Positions 17,000 through 25,728 of a stretch of DNA of 54,145 nt are shown piece after piece. Positions within the stretch are counted from its first letter, which is position 1; every line of letters begins with the position of its first letter. Origin of the DNA: Pseudomonadota bacterium (GTDB taxonomy: Bacteria > Pseudomonadota > Gammaproteobacteria > Steroidobacterales > Woeseiaceae); contig JADFNS010000022.1 in the NCBI GenBank assembly GCA_022563255.1, positions 1 through 54,145 on the forward strand, given 5' to 3'. The notes under the pieces are model-generated. The model was not told the DNA's origin, did no database searches, and saw nothing but the letters and a program-made list of their open reading frames with translations. A program made the translations under genes and the position numbers.

Positions 17000-19212
17000 C
17001 TGACCTTGAATGCAATGTCGCCATACACCTTGGTGAACGTGCGGTCTTGTGAAAAATCGACATACTCATGATTGACAATGAGAACAGCCTCTCGACCAGC
17101 TGTGGGTTGGTAACGGAGAATGCTGTTGAAGCCCAAGCTGTCCGATTCATTGTCGTACTGTACGAAATTTTCCCAATACAAGGAGTTTGTAAAAGCGATG
17201 TCGGCGCGCAGCGAAATAAGTCTTGTGATAAAGGCGCCGTAGGGAAGCTCGGTATCATAGACATCGAGTATCGCTGTGAATTGGAAGTGCTTGTTCGGCC
17301 GCCACAGGGCCGAGGCATGGTAGTTGATCTGTGTACCATCGTAGAAATCACCGTCACAATAAAAGCCTTCTATTGCGATTTTTCTATAATCTGCGGTGCC
17401 GAAACCGCCGCATAAAGTGTCAAACGAGTATTCACCTACCGGAATAATCACACCCTCGGATATTTCGAAAGGTTCAACAAGGCTTTCGTCCGACATATAA
17501 TAATGAATCCCTCCGGAGTCTCCCGAATCCCGCTCGATTTCGATCGCCCGTAAGGTGACGTACTGCGACTGCAGTTCTCCCGCAATGGTCTCAATGCGTT
17601 CGAAGTCCACACCGGAAAATATTTTTCGAATCGAGGGCGACTGCGTGTACAACGTGTATCCGGCCTCGACGGTCAGATCCCTGACGCCGGGCCGATTGAC
17701 AAATCCGAGCGTCGGATTGAAATTCTCTTGAATTTCCTTGTACCCAATCGCGCCTTTAAGGCCGGAGGAGTTTGGTGCGCGAAGATTGAATCCGTATGCA
17801 GCCTGATCCCGATCCACGCCCTCAGTATCCGTTTGCTGATACCAGATAGCACCCTCAAGGGACCGGCCACCGGCCATTCTTGTGTTTAAATATCGAAAAT
17901 CGACGCCGGCGAGGCTGTTGTCCAGATTTGAACCTGGATCGCCGTGCGTCAGGATCATGCCGACACTGGATTCCTCGAGCACATTTGCGGCAAGCCGCGC
18001 GACGAAAAGATCACTGGCATCGACAACGATTAGTTCGTCGTCATCGTTGACATATTCGAATTCGCCTTGCCGTACCGCCAGGATGCCAACATCCCAGCGG
18101 CCAGGCCTGCCGGTCAACTTGCCGCCGATATTAATATCGAGAGTCTCGCCACGTGCGCCGAGGCCGATTCGTCGGGAGAAAAACGGACGCCCGCTTTCCA
18201 GTTCCACTTTCGAGATCGTCGTAAATTCGTCTTCGTCCCCACCGCTGATACGGCCAAACTCAAAAATATCAGTGTCCTGAAGGAAAAAACTGCGCTGCTC
18301 TGGAACGAACAGGCCGAATCGGGTCAGGTTGAGCTGCCGAGCGTCCACGCCCGTTCCGGAAAAGTCGGTGTTTAGAGTAAGTGCGGCAGTCAGGGCTGGT
18401 GTTAGTTTGTAATACACATCGAGCGAAGGCTCGGTCGATGACGTTGACTCATCTGATTGATAGTCTTTTGTCTGGCCAAACCGTATGCCTGGCACAACAT
18501 CGAGTCCTATGCCTTGATCGATGTTCTTGATGCCGATCAACTTGCCGGATGTGGCGGGATTTTGCTCTCGATTGGACGATACCCAGCCGATTTGCTCTCC
18601 TTTGCGTCCTATATAACGGGAAACGTTCAAACCCCAGGTCTGGTTATTCGGATTGAATGACAACGTCTTGAATGGGATTTCGACCTCGGCTGTCCAGCCC
18701 TTGTCGTCATGTTGCGCAGCAGCGTCCCAGATTCCCTTCCATTGCCAGTTTTCATTGGTGACATTCGCGTAAACGGCCTGATTACGAACACCGTTCGGTG
18801 TCACATCAAAGGCGTAGCCACTGCGCCCATTGTTGAACGGGTCAATAATAACCGTAAAGCTGTCGTCGCCAGGAGAGTAATCACCTTGTCGCAAAGCCTG
18901 CGCCGATACCTTCTCGGGCTCAGCATCGAAGAACCGGCCCGCCAGGTATAGAGCGTCCTTAGTGTAAACAACAATGATGACCGACTTCTCAGACGGAGGG
19001 CCGAACTCGTTTGGATCGATCTCATGCAGATCCTGAATGACGCTACCGGATTCCCAGGCATCGTCATCAAGGAAGCCGTCTATAACCGGAGCTTCATCGA
19101 CTTGAATCGCGTCGATCATCTTGCCTTGTGAAGCGACGATCTGGGTCGCAGCGACTGCCGGCCACGCCAGGGCCGCCAGCAGCAGAATCCGCTGTAAAAA
19201 CCTGTCCCCCAT
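16981..19212 (-). CDS. CBM9-like/DUF5916 outer-membrane protein
   Basis: The 743-residue protein has a signal peptide (about residues 1-22, ending AWPAVAAT). A carbohydrate-binding family 9-like sandwich follows (about 35-230; VIDGFLDDDAWE, GRFFDAEPEKV, NGRSGYAFDVTPNG). The rest is a long beta-rich DUF5916 region with alternating aromatic strands that ends in SYTFRF, a typical outer-membrane barrel terminus with final Phe. DUF5916 proteins are common in marine and soil bacteria with many TonB receptors; their function is not established. The gene ends inside the convergent symporter gene. A role at the outer membrane is supported by the sequence, while ligand binding is inferred. Confidence 0.83.
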   Translation of the reverse strand: MGDRFLQRILLLAALAWPAVAATQIVASQGKMIDAIQVDEAPVIDGFLDDDAWESGSVIQDLHEIDPNEFGPPSEKSVIIVVYTKDALYLAGRFFDAEPEKVSAQALRQGDYSPGDDSFTVIIDPFNNGRSGYAFDVTPNGVRNQAVYANVTNENWQWKGIWDAAAQHDDKGWTAEVEIPFKTLSFNPNNQTWGLNVSRYIGRKGEQIGWVSSNREQNPATSGKLIGIKNIDQGIGLDVVPGIRFGQTKDYQSDESTSSTEPSLDVYYKLTPALTAALTLNTDFSGTGVDARQLNLTRFGLFVPEQRSFFLQDTDIFEFGRISGGDEDEFTTISKVELESGRPFFSRRIGLGARGETLDINIGGKLTGRPGRWDVGILAVRQGEFEYVNDDDELIVVDASDLFVARLAANVLEESSVGMILTHGDPGSNLDNSLAGVDFRYLNTRMAGGRSLEGAIWYQQTDTEGVDRDQAAYGFNLRAPNSSGLKGAIGYKEIQENFNPTLGFVNRPGVRDLTVEAGYTLYTQSPSIRKIFSGVDFERIETIAGELQSQYVTLRAIEIERDSGDSGGIHYYMSDESLVEPFEISEGVIIPVGEYSFDTLCGGFGTADYRKIAIEGFYCDGDFYDGTQINYHASALWRPNKHFQFTAILDVYDTELPYGAFITRLISLRADIAFTNSLYWENFVQYDNESDSLGFNSILRYQPTAGREAVLIVNHEYVDFSQDRTFTKVYGDIAFKVSYTFRF

Positions 19213-19436
19213 CTATCCCTCGCGCCTGTCAGATCATAAGCCGACGAGCCTAAAGTATAACGGCTTTGACGAACACAAGCTTCGGCCCCAATAGGGGCTG
19301 TTCGATCGGCGCGAATACCTGTCCGACCTACGCTGAGTATGAGTACAAACAATCGTTTATTACGTCGCCTAGACGCGATGCTGCCCATCGCATGCGACAC
19401 AGTGTATTTTGACGAAAACAGCAAGGGGAAGCGATT

Positions 19437-20720
19437 ATGGCAGAAGCGTCGTTACAACATCGTCGGGACCTTGCCTTGGGTTCCGGTGCGGAGCTGTTTT
19501 ATGACGCACCGCTGGAGATCGTTCGCGGCGAAGGCGTGTACCTGTACGATCGGGACGGCCGGTGCTATGTCGATATGTACAACAATGTGCCTTGCGTCGG
19601 ACACGCCAATCCAGCGGTTGTACAAGCGATGGCGGAGCAACAAGCCACTATCAACGTTCACAGCCGATATCTTCATGAAGGTATAGTAACTTTCGCCGAA
19701 CGGCTCGCCGGGCTCCATCACGACGGTATCGAAAGCGTGGTCTTCAGCTGCAGTGGTACCGAAGCGAACGAAGTCGCCATTCAAATGGCTCGCATTGTCA
19801 CAGGGCACCGCGGCCTCATATGCACGGACGCCGCCTATCATGGCAATAGTGAACTGGTTGATTCGTTAACCTGCGTTGGTCGCGCACCGCGCGAAACGAG
19901 TGAGGTTCGTGGCTTTCCATTTCCTGAACGCTACAGGCCGCTGCAGGAAGGACTGAGCGAGGAGGAACTGTGCGAGGCGTATCTCGCTCGAGTCGCGGCG
20001 GCTATCGAGAGTTTGAAAACGGAGGGAGCCGGCTTTGCTGCGCTCGTCATGTGCCCGATTTTTGCCAACGAGGGCCTGCCAGATATTCCTTCCGGCTTCA
20101 TGTCCAGGGTCACGGACCTGGTTCACAGGGAAGGCGGGCTGGTGATTGCCGATGAAGTGCAATCGGGATATGCCCGAACCGGCCTCTGGTGGGGATACGA
20201 AAACACAGGATTCCGGCCGGACATCATCGTAACGGGAAAGCCGATGGGCAACGGCCTGCCGCTCGCCGCAACAGCAGCAAGCAGGAATTTCGTGGATGGC
20301 TTCCGCGCCGCAACGGATTACTTCAATACGTTCTCGTCAAGCCCCTTGCAGGCAGCCGTCGGCATGGCGGTGCTGGATGAAATCGAACGCCTCGATCTCC
20401 TCAAGAACGTGGCTGAAGTCGGCGGTCGACTGACAGGCGAACTTGAGGCCCGCGTTGACTTACACGATGCGATAGGAGATGTGCGTAGTTGCGGCCTCTT
20501 TATCGGAATTGAAATGATCAAGCACGGCGACAACAAAGAACCCGATGCCACATTGGCAAGCGATTTGTCCAATCGCTTGAAAGACAAGGGGTTCCTGGTG
20601 TCGTATGCAGGAAAGTTCAATAACGTATTGAAGATCAGACCACCGCTCGTGTTCTCTCATGAAAACGCCGATGAATTCCTGGGCGCTTTCGATGAATGCA
20701 TGAGGGAAATAAGTGCATAG
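19437..20720 (+). CDS. Class III aminotransferase, possibly a phospho-lyase
   Basis: The 427-residue protein starts at ATG 19437 behind AAGGGGAAG. It has the PLP fold: VYLYDRDGRCYVDMYNNV near residue 35, SCSGTEANEVAIQMAR near residue 102, VIADEVQSGYARTG near residue 237, and the cofactor lysine in VTGKPMGNGLPLAA near residue 265. The sequence is closer to the AGXT2L-type branch than to SpuC-like enzymes. Members of that branch, paired with a small-molecule kinase, act as phospho-lyases on phosphoethanolamine or phosphohydroxylysine. The next gene is such a kinase and overlaps it by eight bases. Ordinary omega-transamination remains possible. Confidence 0.82.
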   Translation: MAEASLQHRRDLALGSGAELFYDAPLEIVRGEGVYLYDRDGRCYVDMYNNVPCVGHANPAVVQAMAEQQATINVHSRYLHEGIVTFAERLAGLHHDGIESVVFSCSGTEANEVAIQMARIVTGHRGLICTDAAYHGNSELVDSLTCVGRAPRETSEVRGFPFPERYRPLQEGLSEEELCEAYLARVAAAIESLKTEGAGFAALVMCPIFANEGLPDIPSGFMSRVTDLVHREGGLVIADEVQSGYARTGLWWGYENTGFRPDIIVTGKPMGNGLPLAATAASRNFVDGFRAATDYFNTFSSSPLQAAVGMAVLDEIERLDLLKNVAEVGGRLTGELEARVDLHDAIGDVRSCGLFIGIEMIKHGDNKEPDATLASDLSNRLKDKGFLVSYAGKFNNVLKIRPPLVFSHENADEFLGAFDECMREISA

Positions 20721-21726
20721 GGACCTGGTCGAATCCTGTTACAGGGCTGCCGCGTTGAACGCCCTGGGGAGTTTTCCGGTAGACGTGGAAAATGTCGAAC
20801 TCATCGCGCATTCTGAAAACGTGACCTTTCGGGTCTCGGTTCGCGGCAGCGATACCGACTTTGTCCTGCGGCTGCACCGACCGGGATACAATTCGATTGA
20901 GGAACTCAACTCGGAGCGGATATGGACCAAAGCGCTGAAAGAAGCAGGCATATCCGTTCAGGATTCACTTCTGACACGTCAGGGACAATACTTTGAGCTA
21001 ATCGATATCCCCGGCGCCGGAGAGCAGCGCTATGCGGGAATGACCACATGGCTTGAAGGCACGCTCCTGGGTGAATTCCTGGCGACGAGTTCCGACACGG
21101 AAGAGCGAAAGCGAATATTTCGCAGGATCGGCGGGATAGCCGCCGCCATTCACAACCAATCAACGCTCTGGAAAGTGCCGCCAGGCTTCAAGAGGCGTCG
21201 ACTCGATCTCGATGGCCTGTTGGGAGAAGCGCCGCTCTGGGGTCGATTCTGGGAACACGCGGAGCTGACGAAAGCCGAGAAAGAGTCGCTGCTGGGGGCG
21301 AGAGACAGAGCCCGCGCCGCACTCAGTGCCTATGGCGAGAGACCTGACAATTTCAGTTTGATTCACGCCGACCTCCATCCCGGGAACATCGTTCACAACG
21401 GAGGCGATCTGGCGCTGATCGATTTCGATGATTCAGCTTGCGGCTGGCACATGTACGATATCGCATCGGCGCTGATTGAAGACAGATCTGCCCCGGATTT
21501 TGATGCTCTGTGTGCCGCTGTGCTCGAAGGGTATTGTGAGCACCGGCAGTTGTCGGAGCGAGATGTTGAAATGCTGCCTGCCTTCCTGCTGATGCGGGGC
21601 ATGGCGATCGTCGGGTGGTTTCATCAGCGGCCCGAGCACGCCGGGTCAAGTTACTACGAGGAAGTGAAGAATTGGATTATCGGGGAGTGCGTTTCCGGAC
21701 TGGGCGATATCTGTACACATTCATAA
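20713..21726 (+). CDS. Small-molecule kinase of the APH/choline-kinase fold
   Basis: The 337-residue protein begins with GTG 20713 inside the end of the aminotransferase, and GAGGGAAAT serves as ribosome site. The N-lobe carries ENVTFRVSVRG and FVLRLHRPGYNSIEELNSE (Lys/Arg and Glu of the ATP site). The C-lobe has the catalytic loop LIHADLHPGNIVHNGG near residue 217 and the metal-binding IDFDDSACGWHMYDIA near residue 236. This is the same fold as homoserine kinase II (ThrB2), choline kinase and hydroxylysine kinase. Coupling with the class III aminotransferase suggests phosphorylation of a hydroxylated amine or amino acid before PLP-dependent elimination. Confidence 0.82.
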   Translation: MHRDLVESCYRAAALNALGSFPVDVENVELIAHSENVTFRVSVRGSDTDFVLRLHRPGYNSIEELNSERIWTKALKEAGISVQDSLLTRQGQYFELIDIPGAGEQRYAGMTTWLEGTLLGEFLATSSDTEERKRIFRRIGGIAAAIHNQSTLWKVPPGFKRRRLDLDGLLGEAPLWGRFWEHAELTKAEKESLLGARDRARAALSAYGERPDNFSLIHADLHPGNIVHNGGDLALIDFDDSACGWHMYDIASALIEDRSAPDFDALCAAVLEGYCEHRQLSERDVEMLPAFLLMRGMAIVGWFHQRPEHAGSSYYEEVKNWIIGECVSGLGDICTHS

Positions 21727-21779
21727 GGTGTAAGCCATGTCTCCATGTATGGACCAAAGTGGGCACCAACCCGATTTGC

Positions 21780-22511
21780 TCACGGCCTGGCCGTCAGCGA
21801 TATCATTGTGCCGTAGTTACCGGCGAGCAACCTGGCATCGTCACGATCAAATTTCACGTTGGGCAGGGCCGCCATATCGACGGTGTTTTTACCTGTGAAT
21901 AACGCCAGGACGTCCACTGTGAATAAGAGCGCATCAGAAGAATCCGGAGCGACCTCCTCTGGCAGATTAAACCGTAAGGTCTTTCGATTCTCATTAAAGC
22001 CAACGTGGTACACCAGAGGTCGTATCGTATCGCTATCGATCAATGCTCCTTCAAATAAGAGGAATTTGTAGCCAACCTCCCAGTTCCACGCCATTCGACT
22101 ATTCGGGTCCAAGTCGCCTACCGACATGATGGAGCCGTTGGCCACTTCGTCAACGCCGATCGAGAAGGTGACCGCCGAATACCAATCTCGCGGCACATTG
22201 GCCAGATTGATCTGGTAGCTCGTCGATGAATTGTCGAACCGGGCGAGATAATAGCTGTCCGGTACGCGATAAACGCCTTTTTCGCCGTGCAGGTCAATAT
22301 TGCTGATAAAGAACTGGAAATCCCGAATACGAAACATCCCTGCTCCACCAGGATTCGAGTAGCGCGCATCATTGAATACGAGCGGCTTGTTGCCGACGAC
22401 GGCGTCAAATCGCATCCTGACTGTGCCCGGTTGTGAAACCTGGTAGACATAAATTGCTGCCCCGGTTAGCAACAAGCCGCTGGCAACAGACATTGAAAGC
22501 AGTTTACGCAT
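21780..22511 (-). CDS. mbnP: MbnP-family copper-binding periplasmic protein
   Basis: The 243-residue protein starts at ATG 22511, which overlaps the stop of the upstream di-heme peroxidase gene by eight bases. After an N-terminal hydrophobic signal or anchor (about residues 5-27), it shows MbnP-type blocks: RFDAVVGNKPLVFN, RIRDFQFFISNIDL, VTFSIGVDEVANG, and LDPNSRMAWNWEVGYKFLLFEG (key block MAWNWEVGYKF). MbnP proteins bind copper, and a tryptophan is converted to kynurenine by the partner MbnH. The tryptophans in AWNWE are candidates here. The gene pair with the MbnH-like protein is the diagnostic context. It is found well outside methanobactin clusters, as here. Confidence 0.8.
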   Translation of the reverse strand: MRKLLSMSVASGLLLTGAAIYVYQVSQPGTVRMRFDAVVGNKPLVFNDARYSNPGGAGMFRIRDFQFFISNIDLHGEKGVYRVPDSYYLARFDNSSTSYQINLANVPRDWYSAVTFSIGVDEVANGSIMSVGDLDPNSRMAWNWEVGYKFLLFEGALIDSDTIRPLVYHVGFNENRKTLRFNLPEEVAPDSSDALLFTVDVLALFTGKNTVDMAALPNVKFDRDDARLLAGNYGTMISLTARP

Positions 22512-23664
22512 CAGGCATTGTATCCGCGTCAAAAGGATTCGAGAATTTGTCTTCGGTAATAAAACTGTGATCCGTCAGCGTATGAAGAAACGCAATGACG
22601 GCACGTTTTTCTTCCTCATTCAGATTCAGGCTAATCCGGATATTGACGGCATCTTGTGGTTGATTGTCGGCCTCCATAATCAGCGGGCTAAGGCTATCAC
22701 TGACGCGAATACCCTCATTGTAGTGGTCGAGCACCTGTTCAAGGGTAGTAAACCGTCCGTCGTGCATGTAAGGCGCAGTCAGAGCAATGTTTCTGAGCGT
22801 AGGTACCTTGAACTTGCCCCTGTCTGTAACTTGTCCAGTCGTAAACTGTAACCCGGGATTGAGCAGCGCCTCGGTATCCAGCCCATTGTTGGAAAAGCCA
22901 TCAAACTGGGCATTGAACCCGCTGGTGAGAAACTGGCTGTGACAGTCGATGCAATTCCCCCCGCGCAGGCTCACCTTGACATCCGGATGCGCCATAAAAA
23001 GTTTTCTTCCCAATTCCTCTTCAGCACTTAATTTCAACTCCCCGCGTAGATACTGATCGTATTTGGAGTCTGCGGAAATCAGTGTACGCTCAAAAGTCGC
23101 CAGCGCCCGGGCAATATTCTCTGCGGATATTTTGCCATAAGCGCTTCTGAAAAGGCCCGGGTAAACATCGTCCGCTTCCAGTTCATCGATCAAGTCATCG
23201 AGATTCTGTGCCATCTCATTGGGATCTTGAATCGGTGCCAGCGCTTGCTCTTCCAGCGAATCAACGCGGCCGTTCCAAAAAAAATGCCGCGGTCCCCACA
23301 TTAGATTGGCCAAGCTCATGCTGTTGAAATCAAGCGTTTTCCCGGACACGCCGACCGACCTGGCCTTGCCATCGGTGAAGGCAAGATGCTGTAAATGGCA
23401 GGTTGAACACGACACGGTATTGTCGCCGGATAATTGCTTGTCGTAGAACAGCCGACGCCCCAACTGAACCGCCTCCTGTGTCAGCGGGTTATCGACGGGT
23501 ACTCTGAATTTTCCGAATACGAACGGAGCTGTAAACCCCTGTAACGGGGTAGGCTTCGGCTCAATGTATGCCACGAACCCGTAGATAATCGCGATCAGCA
23601 TTACGCCGCACAACGACAGCATCGCGATCGATTTGTTTATCGAGCCAAAACCACCGCTTTCCAC
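22504..23664 (-). CDS. mbnH: MbnH-like di-heme cytochrome c peroxidase family protein
   Basis: The 386-residue protein uses a GTG start at 23664 and has a single N-terminal membrane segment (about residues 10-33), so it is periplasmic and anchored. Two c-type haem motifs are visible: CSTCH (about residue 86) and CIDCH (about residue 239). The first lies in the block FYDKQLSGDNTVSCSTCHL, a MauG/cytochrome c peroxidase signature. The C-terminal NIALTAPYMHDGRFTTLEQVLDHYN (key block APYMHDGRF) carries further haem-pocket residues. MbnH enzymes are MauG relatives that oxidise tryptophan in MbnP. Overlap with the mbnP gene supports this pairing over a plain peroxide-detoxifying role. Confidence 0.85.
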   Translation of the reverse strand: MESGGFGSINKSIAMLSLCGVMLIAIIYGFVAYIEPKPTPLQGFTAPFVFGKFRVPVDNPLTQEAVQLGRRLFYDKQLSGDNTVSCSTCHLQHLAFTDGKARSVGVSGKTLDFNSMSLANLMWGPRHFFWNGRVDSLEEQALAPIQDPNEMAQNLDDLIDELEADDVYPGLFRSAYGKISAENIARALATFERTLISADSKYDQYLRGELKLSAEEELGRKLFMAHPDVKVSLRGGNCIDCHSQFLTSGFNAQFDGFSNNGLDTEALLNPGLQFTTGQVTDRGKFKVPTLRNIALTAPYMHDGRFTTLEQVLDHYNEGIRVSDSLSPLIMEADNQPQDAVNIRISLNLNEEEKRAVIAFLHTLTDHSFITEDKFSNPFDADTMPDA

Positions 23665-23692
23665 ACATCTGCCCTAAGGACGGGTTGGCCGT

Positions 23693-25057
23693 TCAGTGGT
23701 GATGAACGAAACCGGACGTGAACAACCCCTCAATGTTGTCAATACCCTTGTTGTACCGTTCCCTGAAATTGACGGTCGCCAGTTTTTCGCCCGTGGCCAG
23801 GTCGTGGACGGTGACGGTGTGTGCGTTTACCTTGGCGATGAAATCGATGTCCGTCGGATCATCATCGGCAGCATTTCCCAGGTTTAGGAGGTTGTTCTGT
23901 ACGGCGATGACCTGCTTGCCGGATTTCGTTGCATAGAAAATCATGTGATGAGCACCGGCGTCCGACACGATATCAGCACCCGACGATACCAATTCCGGCA
24001 GGCTCGCCAGCTCATAGCGTTTGACGACGCCGGGCAGAGCGTGACTGATAAACAATTCGGTCTCGTTGCCGTAAAACTCCAGCGGTACGCCGGTTCCCTG
24101 CTCTGCGCCGTCATATATTTTGACTGGCGCAGCAAACGTCTTATTGGCTTCATCGTATGCGATTGACCAGGTTTCAAAACCGAACATGGTATTCACCAAC
24201 ACCGCCGGTTCAACGCCTGCAACAATACTTGGGCGCACGAATAAAACCTCTACCGGAGAGGACGGGAAACCTACTGGCATTGAGTCCTCCACCACGATGT
24301 TCTCAATCGGCTCTAAGGTATTGAGATCAATTACGGTGATGCTGTTGCCAACACCGGTAGCCAGATCCGGATGAATAGTGGACGTGACAACCATCCTGTC
24401 GCCATAGGCCGAAAGCCCGTGCGGATACATGATAAATGGCTCACCTTCGCCTACGTTACTTTTGCGTGCTTCGATGATTTTGATGACTTCGATACTCTGC
24501 GCATCGAGTACCGCTATTGTTCCGCCATCGCTTTGCTCTACACCCGAACCGCCCATAAAGGTAACAATCATGTAGTCGTTGTCGCCAACGCTGTGCCATA
24601 TAATGTCTTCGCCGACCTGCTGCCCGCCGGTATCGATGCATTCAACTGCGTTGATAAGCGGAGAACCGGAAGCATCACGCGCCAGCAGGATCTCAACCAG
24701 GCTACATTTGGGATCCATTGCCGTGGCAAATACACGACCTGTCGGACTGTAATAAATATGATGCAGCGGCGGATCGATATCGGGCGTTTCAAACTCGTAC
24801 AATATGGCGCCAAAGTTCTCAGCCTCAGGATCCATCTCGACAATGGCAATACTGTTGGTGGTGTCCAGTGTCGGCAATCCTCTTAACAGCACCAGTGCCT
24901 GGGTTTCCTCCCCTCCGGAATCCCGGGTTGCTGCCGGCATCGCCTCGGCGGTAGTCTGCTCAGTTTCTGCTGCAGGTTCTTCCGCCTCCCTGCTGCAGGC
25001 AGACAATCCTGCGGCCAGGCAAACGCATAGCAAATAATTCAGCATTTTATTGTTCAT
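23693..25057 (-). CDS. Beta-propeller-like lipoprotein of the copper module
   Basis: The 454-residue protein has a lipoprotein signal (LAAGLSACS; lipid-bound Cys at about residue 21) followed by an acidic linker. The remainder is a repeating beta-strand protein of YncE/propeller type, with blades such as GTIAVLDAQSIEVIKIIE, NSITVIDLNTLEPIENIV and HTVTVHDLATGEKLATVNF. Histidines are prominent (PLHHIYYSP, YPHGLSAYG, AGAHHMIF, GFVHHH at the end), so metal binding is plausible. A distant relation to the selenium-binding/methanethiol oxidase propellers was considered but not established. It starts the operon and is followed 28 bases later by the mbnH-like gene, suggesting a shared copper-related job. 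Confidence 0.7.
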   Translation of the reverse strand: MNNKMLNYLLCVCLAAGLSACSREAEEPAAETEQTTAEAMPAATRDSGGEETQALVLLRGLPTLDTTNSIAIVEMDPEAENFGAILYEFETPDIDPPLHHIYYSPTGRVFATAMDPKCSLVEILLARDASGSPLINAVECIDTGGQQVGEDIIWHSVGDNDYMIVTFMGGSGVEQSDGGTIAVLDAQSIEVIKIIEARKSNVGEGEPFIMYPHGLSAYGDRMVVTSTIHPDLATGVGNSITVIDLNTLEPIENIVVEDSMPVGFPSSPVEVLFVRPSIVAGVEPAVLVNTMFGFETWSIAYDEANKTFAAPVKIYDGAEQGTGVPLEFYGNETELFISHALPGVVKRYELASLPELVSSGADIVSDAGAHHMIFYATKSGKQVIAVQNNLLNLGNAADDDPTDIDFIAKVNAHTVTVHDLATGEKLATVNFRERYNKGIDNIEGLFTSGFVHHH

Positions 25058-25299
25058 GATTTAGGCTCCCGCGCAACCGCTAATACAATTCGATCGATAA
25101 CCTGCAACAATTCCTTTATATACCTAATGGTTAGTTTTGCAAGGCGGGCCCGTCTGACTGGCGGAATTCCATTAGCTATGTGACCGGAATACACCCGAGC
25201 TAAGATGGTGGCCAGGGGCTGAGAACCACCGACACACATTTTCAGTATTCAGTTACGTTTATCGACCGAGTTCTCGATTGATCTATATGCATTGATAGA
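25058..25299. other. Intergenic stretch upstream of the lipoprotein gene
   Basis: This stretch is the 5' flank of the minus-strand lipoprotein operon and probably contains its promoter. No open frame with family resemblance, RNA gene or clear repeat was seen. The sequence to its right (25300-25728) holds an IS3 remnant, a hairpin cluster and a terminator, listed separately. Confidence 0.5.
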
Positions 25300-25475
25300 A
25301 GTCAGGCTCTGGTCCATGCCACTTGCGTGTTTGTTCTGAATCTATCGATCAGCTCTTCGTTTTTCAGCGAACCGGTATCAGGACTGACGGCCTTAACCCA
25401 TTTGTAAAGGCTGTTCGCCGACACGCCTAAACGCGCCGCGACCTCACTCGTCGAGTGGCCCACCCAATAGAAAGA
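25300..25475 (-). pseudogene. IS3-family OrfA remnant (helix-turn-helix part)
   Basis: Read on the minus strand, this segment gives GHSTSEVAARLGVSANSLYK and then WVKAVSPDTG, the helix-turn-helix of IS3-family OrfA proteins. It continues with LKNEELIDRFR and then loses resemblance. Only about 50 of roughly 90-100 residues remain, with no start codon and no adjacent OrfB, so it is a dead fragment. It lies about 250 bases beyond the 3' end of TonB receptor 1. Confidence 0.78.
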
Positions 25476-25519
25476 CTATGCCGACCGAAGAGGTGTGCTT
25501 GCTACTAGTACGGCGGACC

Positions 25520-25590
25520 GATTCGCGAAGCGAATCAGGACAGACGAACAAAGTGAGGCTGCCCGAAGGGCAAGAACTGGCGAAGTCAGT
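25520..25590. repeat. Cluster of three hairpins with GAA triloops
   Basis: Three short inverted repeats occur in 71 bases, each closing on the triloop GAA. The first is GATTCGC-GAA-GCGAATC (25520-25536). The second is TGCCC-GAA-GGGCA (25560-25572). The third is ACTGGC-GAA-GTCAGT (25576-25590, with one G-T pair). The cluster lies between the IS3 OrfA remnant and TonB receptor 1. It could be a structured RNA, part of a transposon end or a REP-like element. No family was recognised. Confidence 0.6.
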
Positions 25591-25681
25591 TCGCAGTCAA
25601 TCGAACGTGGTTCTCAGCTACTGGCTGCACGACCGCCTGCCTGACCACGGTTATGCCGACTTTGAAGCAATTCAAGACCAT

Positions 25682-25710
25682 AACAAACGGGGCCGGATTG
25701 ATCCGGCCCC
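25682..25710 (-). terminator. Terminator of TonB receptor 1
   Basis: A perfect 9-base GC-rich stem (GGGGCCGGA/TCCGGCCCC, loop TTGA) occupies 25689-25710. On the minus strand it is followed by GTTTGTTA. It lies 19 bases after the receptor stop codon, as expected of an intrinsic terminator, although the T-run is interrupted. Confidence 0.75.
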
Positions 25711-25728
25711 TGTTGCATGCCTCGTCCG

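Noticed and set aside
23693..25057. Methanethiol oxidase (SBP56) identity for the propeller lipoprotein
   Set aside because: The characteristic Cys/His blocks of that family were not found, so only a general propeller call is kept.
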